The translations under genes were made by a program, and so were the position numbers. Below, in pieces: positions 38,724 to 44,973 of a stretch of DNA of 44,973 bases. The DNA is from Candidatus Norongarragalina meridionalis (GTDB taxonomy: Archaea > Micrarchaeota > Micrarchaeia > Norongarragalinales > Norongarragalinaceae). The stretch lies in assembly GCA_902384935.1 (NCBI GenBank), contig CABMDO010000015.1:1-44973 (forward strand), read 5' to 3'. How positions within the stretch are numbered: the first letter of the stretch is position 1; each line of letters starts with the position of its first letter. The notes below the pieces were generated by a model. That model worked only from the letters and a program-made list of their open reading frames with translations. It made no database searches and was not told the DNA's origin.

Positions 38724-39110
38724 CTACGCGAACGACGCGGCTACCTTCTTCGCCTTGGCGACGTTGCTCGTTTCGAAGCCGAAAACAACCTCGCCCTTGT
38801 CCGCGGGAAATTGGTAGGCGTTCTTGATGTCGATTCCGTTCTCCACGAGTTCGCGCGTCAGCCGCGCCAGCTCGCCGGGCTTGTTCTTCAGCCGAACGAC
38901 GATCATCTCGAAGTCGGAAACGTCGAACCCCGCCTTTTTCAGAACCTCCTTTGTTTTTGCGGGGTTGTCGGCGCCTATGCGCAGTATGCCGGTCTTGCCG
39001 TGCGCCTCCGCGGCTATGGAGGAGATATTGATATTGTTCTCGCCGAGCAGTCCGCTGACGTCCGCCAGCAGTCCGACGCGGTCCTTAGTGACTACGGTGA
39101 TTGTCTTCAT
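38724..39110 (-). CDS. ACT-domain protein (two ACT modules)
   Basis: KTITVVTKDRVGLLADVSGLLGENNINISSIAAEAHG and VVRLKNKPGELARLTRELVENGIDI. Confidence 0.9.
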   Translation of the reverse strand: MKTITVVTKDRVGLLADVSGLLGENNINISSIAAEAHGKTGILRIGADNPAKTKEVLKKAGFDVSDFEMIVVRLKNKPGELARLTRELVENGIDIKNAYQFPADKGEVVFGFETSNVAKAKKVAASFA

Positions 39111-39170
39111 CGTTGCCCCCCTCCCACAAGTAGGGAAAGGGAAAAAAGGAATAAAAAAGGATTGTTGGAG

Positions 39171-41456
39171 TTACTTCCGCTTCTTCTGCATCACGGAGTA
39201 TATTCCATACGCGACAAGCGCCACGAGCAGCGCGCCCGCTATCCAGAGCGCGGCGGTGCTCGCGAGGAACATGCCCGACTGCGGCGACGGTTTCTTCGCC
39301 TCGTACGTGGTCGTGATGGGCACGAAACCCGCCTTGGTCACGGCAATCGAATACACGCCGTACTCGTCGGCACCCAACGAAGCGGTGCCGTTGACGCAGG
39401 TCGCGGCGGACGTCTTGTTCGAGGGCGACTTGACGCTGACGAGCGCGCCGTCGGCGCATTTAAAGCGGAGAGTGCTCGCGCCGTAGGACACATCCAGCGG
39501 CATGATCTCGAGCTTCGGCGTCGGCGATGCCTTGCTGCCTACGGGCACCACGTCGAGCTTGATTTCCTTCGTGGAAACAACTCCCTTCGAGGTGGCGATT
39601 ACCTTTATCGTGTAGGACTTGCCCGCCTCGTTCAGGGGCGGCGACGCGGAGAGGTAAACCGTCTGAGCCTCCGCCTTCTCGAGAAGGACGAAGTCCGGCG
39701 TCACGTTCACCCACACGGGACCCTCGACGTCGAGGGCGTAGGCGTTCTTCACCATGCCGGTGTTCTGTATCGTTACGGGAATTATCGTGGAGGCGCACTC
39801 GACTACCTGAGCGTCCGGCCCGCCGATACGCGCCACGTAGCACACCGCCTTGGGATATACGGTGATGTTCACGCAGAGCTTGTCGCTGACATTGCGCGAC
39901 AGCGAAGAAACCGCGAACGTGAACTTGTAGCTGAGCGGGTCGGCATCGCACGTAAAGGCGACGGGGTTCACCGTGCGCCTGCTCTTGCCTTCTATGGAAA
40001 GCACGGTGCCGTTAAGCAGATCCTGCTGTATCCAGTCGGGCCCGTCGATGCGCGAAAGCGTGTACGAATCGCCCTGCGTGCCGATGTTCATCACGTTGAA
40101 CGGGAACGCCTTGTCGGAGCACTGGCAAATCCAGTCGTTCTCTCCGCTCAGGCGCACGCCGTAGCAGCGTTCGAGTATTACGTAGGTCTTGTTCTCTCCG
40201 TAGGACATCTCCGAGCGCGCCGAAACAATCGGCTCGTACTTTCCGTCCTTCATGCCCGAGGAAACCAGGAGCTTTACCTCCTTCTCCTCGCCGGGGTTCA
40301 GGAACACCTGAGCCGGCTGCAGGGCGACGAAGTCCATGTTCTTTACGCTGAGGTTGAAGAGCCCCGCCGCGCTGCCCGTGTTCTTAATCTTGACGGGGAA
40401 CGCGTGCTCGCTGTCGGAGCATGTGCTGTTCGGGAGGAAGACGTTGACGTCCACTCCGAAGCACGTCCTGGAAACCACTTCGAGGGTTTTCTCGCGCACG
40501 GCGCCGTATTTCGAAGCCGCCGATACCTTCAGCGTGAACGAATCGGTGTTCGCGCCGATGACGAGCTGCGTCTGCTGCGTGCCTCCGGAAGGAAGCTCGA
40601 GCGTGCGCGGCAGCGTCGCCTTCGAGGAATTCGTGTAAAGCGTCACCGTGTCGGAAAGCGGACCGGCGTTCGTGACCACCATCGGGGTCGAGAACGGCGT
40701 CTCCGAGCATTTCTCGATTACGTTGCCGTTGAGGTTCGGGAAGTTGAAATCAAGCTGTTGGCAGTTGTTCGTGACGAACTGCATCGTCAGCGTGCCCTCG
40801 TCGTTCGTGGGCTGCCCGGTAACCTCGTAGATGGAGACTGCGCGGATGTTCAGCGTCTTCGTGCCCGTGCCCGAAAACTTGGCGGAATCCAACGCGATAT
40901 CAAAAACGGTCTCGCCGCTCGCGGGAACGTAAACCTTCTGCGGTGCGGTTGCGCCGGCGGAAGCGTCCCCGGTTAGTATAATAGTATAGTTCTTGGCCGC
41001 GGTCCTGCTCTTGTTGCGGAGCAATACTTTGTAAGTGTGTTTCTCGCCGAGGCACATCGTCTTGCTTTCCGTGCTCACGTCCTGCAGGGTGACGCAGGGC
41101 GTAACGTGGAGCGCGACGTGCGCGTTGGCGGTGTAGTCCGAAGACTGTCCCCTGAGCGTGAAGTCGTAGTTTCCGGGGGTTGCAAAGCAGGAAGGCGTCA
41201 GGTAGGCGTACAGCGGAAGCGAACCCTGTCCTCCGATTGTCGCGATTCCCGGAGCGACTACGCCCCACGGAACCGTCGAGGTGATCGAGAACGAATAATT
41301 ATCCGCCGTAGGCGCGGGGTTGCTCGCGTTGAACACTACGAGCTCCGTGTCGCAGATGCACGCATCCGCGGACGTATCCTGCGGAGCGAGCACGAGCGGC
41401 GACGCCGCGATCATGGAGGCGAATAGAACGAGGACTGCTACCACTGATTTCTTCAT
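39171..41456 (-). CDS. Large secreted surface protein with repeated NEW3/Ig-like domains and C-terminal TM
   Basis: MKKSVVAVLVLFASMIAASPLVLA signal peptide; LWIAGALLVALVAYGIYSVMQKKRK C-terminus. Confidence 0.85.
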   Translation of the reverse strand: MKKSVVAVLVLFASMIAASPLVLAPQDTSADACICDTELVVFNASNPAPTADNYSFSITSTVPWGVVAPGIATIGGQGSLPLYAYLTPSCFATPGNYDFTLRGQSSDYTANAHVALHVTPCVTLQDVSTESKTMCLGEKHTYKVLLRNKSRTAAKNYTIILTGDASAGATAPQKVYVPASGETVFDIALDSAKFSGTGTKTLNIRAVSIYEVTGQPTNDEGTLTMQFVTNNCQQLDFNFPNLNGNVIEKCSETPFSTPMVVTNAGPLSDTVTLYTNSSKATLPRTLELPSGGTQQTQLVIGANTDSFTLKVSAASKYGAVREKTLEVVSRTCFGVDVNVFLPNSTCSDSEHAFPVKIKNTGSAAGLFNLSVKNMDFVALQPAQVFLNPGEEKEVKLLVSSGMKDGKYEPIVSARSEMSYGENKTYVILERCYGVRLSGENDWICQCSDKAFPFNVMNIGTQGDSYTLSRIDGPDWIQQDLLNGTVLSIEGKSRRTVNPVAFTCDADPLSYKFTFAVSSLSRNVSDKLCVNITVYPKAVCYVARIGGPDAQVVECASTIIPVTIQNTGMVKNAYALDVEGPVWVNVTPDFVLLEKAEAQTVYLSASPPLNEAGKSYTIKVIATSKGVVSTKEIKLDVVPVGSKASPTPKLEIMPLDVSYGASTLRFKCADGALVSVKSPSNKTSAATCVNGTASLGADEYGVYSIAVTKAGFVPITTTYEAKKPSPQSGMFLASTAALWIAGALLVALVAYGIYSVMQKKRK

Positions 41457-41478
41457 ATACAAACCACCCACCTGTTTG

Positions 41479-41497
41479 TTACTCTTAATTAGTAATA
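41479..41497. promoter_or_regulatory. Operator-like inverted repeat GTTACT-N7-AGTAAT
   Basis: Same geometry and sequence arms as 18543-18561; upstream of 39171..41456(-). Confidence 0.6.
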
Positions 41498-41534
41498 ATA
41501 TTACGCGGGAGGCTTTAAAAAGGTTGCGAATAGG

Positions 41535-42737
41535 CTATAGCAGGGCGTAGCACGCCAGCCAGGCGAACAGTAGTATGGCGAAGGGCTCGGCGAGCCGCGC
41601 GCCCCGCATCTTCGCCTTCCACGCCAGATACCCCGCCTTAGCGCACATCGAACCGAACGCGCCCAGGAATAGGCAGGTGACCGCCGGTTTTGCGGTCATC
41701 GCGCCCGTAGCGAATAGATAGGCGATGCTGGCAAAAACCGACGTGGACGACAGTACGCCCCCGAAAAGCGCCGAAAGGTAGACTAGCCCGGGGTAGTTGG
41801 TCGCCATCCAGCCCAGCATGAGATTGACGACGAGGAAAATCACGGCGAATTCGAACGCCATCCGCAGGGAAAGCGGCTCGCGCTCGACCGGAATGCGCAT
41901 GCCATTCTTGAGGCGTTTCCAAGCGAAAGCCAGGAAAAGGACGAAGGAAAGCGCCATGAACACCGACGCACTGGCGAGCAGCGCGGGCGATGCGACGAGA
42001 AGAATCGCTACGTCGCTTAGTATGGAACCGGCAGAGGAAACCAGCAACACCGCGAACAGGAGATTCCTATCAGTGGTCTTCTTCGAGAACACGGCAACCG
42101 TCGCCAGCGAGGATACGAACCCGCTTGCTAGCGCCGCGTAAACTACCGCCCGCTCGTGGAAGTATTTGGCGATTATGTGCACGGCGAAGGAAAGCGCCGA
42201 GAAGACGACGACTATCGTCCAGAAGAACCGGGGATTGAACGATATGCTGAACACGTCTATCGGCGCGTCGGGAAGTTGCGGGTATATGATGAACGCGATG
42301 ATGGCTAAAATCAGCATGTCTATTATCTCTTCCTTCGAAACGGTGCGCGCAAGCGAGTGGAACTCCTTCTTCTCCACGAGCAGGTACGTCGAGGCGATTG
42401 CGGCGATGCCCGCCTCCATGTAAAGCCCCATGCCGAACATAGCGCCGAGGAGGTACACGAAAGGTATCATCAGCGTGGTGGTGAGCCCGCCCTCGTGCAT
42501 GCTCATCGCCTTGAAATAATAGTAAAGCGCGGCAAGCGCGAACGAACCGATGAGCCCGATTGCCGGCAGAAGGAGCGAACCGTCTATCGACGCCAGAAGC
42601 ATTCCGAGGAACGAGGCGAGCGCGAGCGTACGCGTGCCGATGAGCGGATGGCGCGAACGTTCGCGTTCCAGGCCGATGAGCCCGACTGCGGCAATCGCAA
42701 GAAGCGCCTTGAGAAGGAAGTCCGGGAGGGTAATCAT
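41535..42737 (-). CDS. MgtC/DUF4010 family membrane protein
   Basis: LLAIAAVGLIGLERERSRHPLIGTRTLALASFLGMLLA, multi-TM, C-terminal DUF4010-like half. Confidence 0.88.
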   Translation of the reverse strand: MITLPDFLLKALLAIAAVGLIGLERERSRHPLIGTRTLALASFLGMLLASIDGSLLLPAIGLIGSFALAALYYYFKAMSMHEGGLTTTLMIPFVYLLGAMFGMGLYMEAGIAAIASTYLLVEKKEFHSLARTVSKEEIIDMLILAIIAFIIYPQLPDAPIDVFSISFNPRFFWTIVVVFSALSFAVHIIAKYFHERAVVYAALASGFVSSLATVAVFSKKTTDRNLLFAVLLVSSAGSILSDVAILLVASPALLASASVFMALSFVLFLAFAWKRLKNGMRIPVEREPLSLRMAFEFAVIFLVVNLMLGWMATNYPGLVYLSALFGGVLSSTSVFASIAYLFATGAMTAKPAVTCLFLGAFGSMCAKAGYLAWKAKMRGARLAEPFAILLFAWLACYALL

Positions 42738-43507
42738 GCGCGCTTGCGTCCCTCCTTCTTAACCGCCTGCGCAATCGCCTTGATCTTCGCTGGAGAGGAT
42801 GCCTCGAATGCGTTGCCGACGTGTATGCCGTGCGCGCCCGCCCTTATGCATTCCGCCGCCTGCGCGGGGGTGCGCACCCCGCCCGCGTTGAAGTACATCA
42901 TGTCGTTTCCGCACGCCTTCGCGACCATCGAAACGAGCGACGCGGGCGCGGGCTGCGGCGCGCCGCTTCCCGCATCGGTTATAACCACCTTTGAGCCGCT
43001 GTAGCGCGCCGCCAGCGCGCACGCCGCCGCCAAATCCCCGCGTTCGCGCGGAACCGCATTGGCGTTTCCGATCCAGCCCACCGCACGGCCCGGCTCTATT
43101 ATAACGTAAGTTGTGGGAATCGCCTCTATTTTCATGCGCGCCACGACCGGAGCCGCTTGAATCTGCGCGGTGCTGAGCCAGTAGACGTCGCGCGAGTTGA
43201 GCATGTGCATGAAATAAACCGCGTCCGCGAACGGCGACAATCCGCTTATGTTTCCCGGATAGAGGACCACGGGGATGGTTCCGCCTATCGCGTCCTTTAT
43301 CATCCTCACGGACTCGTCCAGCAGCGTGCCCTGCGCGCCGATGCTTCCTCCCACGAGGATGGCGTCCGCTCCCGCCTCAAGGCTCTGCTTCGCAACCTTC
43401 GCGCCCTTCTCCAGGAAGAGCTTGTCCGGGTCTATCAGCGAGAACAGCATCGCTCCGTCCTTGTCGAGAACCTCGCGATAGTAGCGCATAACGCCGTTGT
43501 GGAACAT
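42734..43507 (-). CDS. Geranylgeranylglyceryl phosphate synthase family
   Basis: FSLIDPDK, DAILVGGSIGAQ, PVVLYPGNISGLSPFADAVYFMHMLNS, YVIIEPGRAVGWIG, FNAGGVRTPAQAAE. Confidence 0.94.
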   Translation of the reverse strand: MFHNGVMRYYREVLDKDGAMLFSLIDPDKLFLEKGAKVAKQSLEAGADAILVGGSIGAQGTLLDESVRMIKDAIGGTIPVVLYPGNISGLSPFADAVYFMHMLNSRDVYWLSTAQIQAAPVVARMKIEAIPTTYVIIEPGRAVGWIGNANAVPRERGDLAAACALAARYSGSKVVITDAGSGAPQPAPASLVSMVAKACGNDMMYFNAGGVRTPAQAAECIRAGAHGIHVGNAFEASSPAKIKAIAQAVKKEGRKRA

Positions 43508-43549
43508 GCATCACACCTCTTTAAAATTAGGAAGCAGTTATTAAAGCAT

Positions 43550-44416
43550 ATGCGCGTTCTCGTCACCGGGGCGAAGGGCAGGATAGGAAAACACCTAGTT
43601 CGCGCCATGGCCGAAAAGTACGAGGTAAGGGGCGTGGACAGGGAGGAAGTGGACCTGGCGGAAGCAAGCGAAGAGCAACTTGCATCCTTGCTTCGCGGAA
43701 CTGACGCGATTGTGCATCTCGCGGGCATCCTGGATTACGGCGCTCCCGACGAAGTCATAATGAAGGTGAATTGCGGCGCCACCGAAAAACTGGCGAAAGC
43801 CGCCGCGAAGGCGAAAATAAAACGCTTCGTCCTCATGTCGTCCTGCTCGATATGGCACGGCGACGACCTTCCGACCCCCATCACTGAAAAGACCCCTCGT
43901 TCGCCCGACAGCGCTTACGGCAGGAGCAAGATGTGCGCGGAAGAGGCGCTGCGGAAAAGCGGCGTATCGTTCGTTATACTGCGCGCGCCGGCGATTTACG
44001 GGAAGGATTTCAGGGAAGGTTTCGGCGCGGTTGTCAAACTCGTGAAAAAGGGAAGGATGCCGCTTATAGGAAGCGGAAAGAACGTGATTTCCTTCGTGCA
44101 CGTGGATGACGTCGTTCGAGCCCTGATGCTGGCGCTTAAAACGGAAAACGCGGACGAGGATTACATCGTTACAAGCGGCGAAAGGCTCACGCAGGAGGAG
44201 TGCCTCCGCGCTGTTGCAAAGGCGTGCAACATCGCCCCCAGGTTCATACGTTTGCCAGTTGTCATCGCGAAAATCGCCGCTTTCTTCATGGGCATAAGGC
44301 AGCGCTACATCGGCGAACTCGTCGAGAACCGCGTGTTCGACATAACGAAGGCGCGCTCGCGCCTGGGTTATGCGCCGAAGATCCGCATCTCCGACGGATT
44401 GAAGGAGATGATTTAG
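43550..44416 (+). CDS. NAD-dependent epimerase/dehydratase (extended SDR)
   Basis: MRVLVTGAKGRIGKHLVRAM, YGRSKMCAEEALR (YxxxK), VHVDDVVRA. Confidence 0.92.
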   Translation: MRVLVTGAKGRIGKHLVRAMAEKYEVRGVDREEVDLAEASEEQLASLLRGTDAIVHLAGILDYGAPDEVIMKVNCGATEKLAKAAAKAKIKRFVLMSSCSIWHGDDLPTPITEKTPRSPDSAYGRSKMCAEEALRKSGVSFVILRAPAIYGKDFREGFGAVVKLVKKGRMPLIGSGKNVISFVHVDDVVRALMLALKTENADEDYIVTSGERLTQEECLRAVAKACNIAPRFIRLPVVIAKIAAFFMGIRQRYIGELVENRVFDITKARSRLGYAPKIRISDGLKEMI

Positions 44417-44973
44417 TTGGCGGAGAAAGAGGAGATACGGGAGCGATACGGCGGATTGATCACCGAGGGCATGGTTGCGGCGATTGCCGAACCGAAGGCG
44501 CTGAATTCGCTGAAGGACGGCGAGGAAGCGACCGTGCGCGTGCGTATTTTTGAAATTCCCTGCCAGAAGACGTTCGAGCGCAACGGCAAGCCCGGGCGCT
44601 TGTGTTCCATGCGCATCGCCGACGGCACGGCGGAAGGCGCGCTCGTGCTGTGGAACAGGGACGCGTCCATGGCGGACGACCTGAGGCGCAACGACGCCGT
44701 CGAGGCGAGGAATATTCTCGTGAAAACCGCGTCTCCTGTCGAACTCCACTCCATACTCATCACCGAAATCGAGAAATTGACGGAAGACGCCAGTTTGCCG
44801 CCGAAAGACGGGACGCCGTTTCTCAAAATCGCCGAACTGCGCCACGACGTTCCGTCGTTCGATTTCGAAGGGCATCTTCTTGAAAAGAGTTCGGTGCGCG
44901 TGTTCGAAAAAAACGGGAAAAAGGGGAGCGTGGCGAACCTCGTTGTCGGCGACGGCGAGGCGCGGGTTACTAC
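44417..44973 (+). CDS. RPA-like OB-fold single-stranded DNA-binding protein (3' truncated)
   Basis: TTG start inferred; MAEKEEIRERYGGLITEGMVAAIAEPKALNSLKDGEEATVRVRIFEIP...RLCSMRIADGTAEGALVLWN OB-fold pattern, open to the window edge. Confidence 0.75.
   Translation, partial: MAEKEEIRERYGGLITEGMVAAIAEPKALNSLKDGEEATVRVRIFEIPCQKTFERNGKPGRLCSMRIADGTAEGALVLWNRDASMADDLRRNDAVEARNILVKTASPVELHSILITEIEKLTEDASLPPKDGTPFLKIAELRHDVPSFDFEGHLLEKSSVRVFEKNGKKGSVANLVVGDGEARVT

Noticed and set aside
38811-40976. 721-aa + strand ORF
   Set aside because: Arg/His-rich shadow frame antisense to the secreted protein 39171..41456 and the ACT gene; no signal or domain, typical of GC-rich antisense ORFs.
43595-44875. 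426-aa - strand ORF
   Set aside because: Antisense shadow of the epimerase and OB-fold genes.

Overview
This is a compact, GC-rich archaeal chromosome segment. It probably comes from a DPANN-type or other small-genome archaeon, but that placement is inference only. It carries mostly housekeeping genes: PEP synthase (5' truncated by the window), a divergent Ca2+ ATPase / Na+-Ca2+ exchanger pair, aRF1, TruD, Mre11/Rad50, the Rpp21-S19e-PDCD5-L39e-L31e-aIF6-prefoldin-FtsY cluster, Nep1, a CDP-alcohol phosphatidyltransferase, ThpR, Elp3, GatE, an EF-1beta neighbourhood, CCA-adding enzyme, a type IV prepilin peptidase, SRP54, a GGGP synthase, and an RPA-like OB-fold gene cut by the window end. Several secreted or membrane-anchored surface proteins are interspersed. 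The strongest observations are: (1) a tRNA-Asn(GUU) gene that can be folded as interrupted by TWO introns (positions 30/31 and 37/38), each with a bulge-helix-bulge-like junction, 27 bp downstream of a free-standing LAGLIDADG endonuclease ORF and directly upstream of an AT-richer membrane-protein gene; (2) a shared operator-like inverted repeat (GTTACT-N7-AGTAAY) upstream of two large surface-protein genes about 23 kb apart, one of them divergent from a TrmB-family regulator; (3) a phosphopantetheine adenylyltransferase + DUF359 (GTP-dependent dephospho-CoA kinase) fusion; (4) a CBS-pair gene interrupted by a single in-frame amber codon; (5) an intron-containing tRNA whose best reading is the unusual tRNA-Ile(UAU); (6) related GACGCA...TGCGTC palindromes, one of them inside the gatE coding sequence. 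No CRISPR array, rRNA or transposase was seen.
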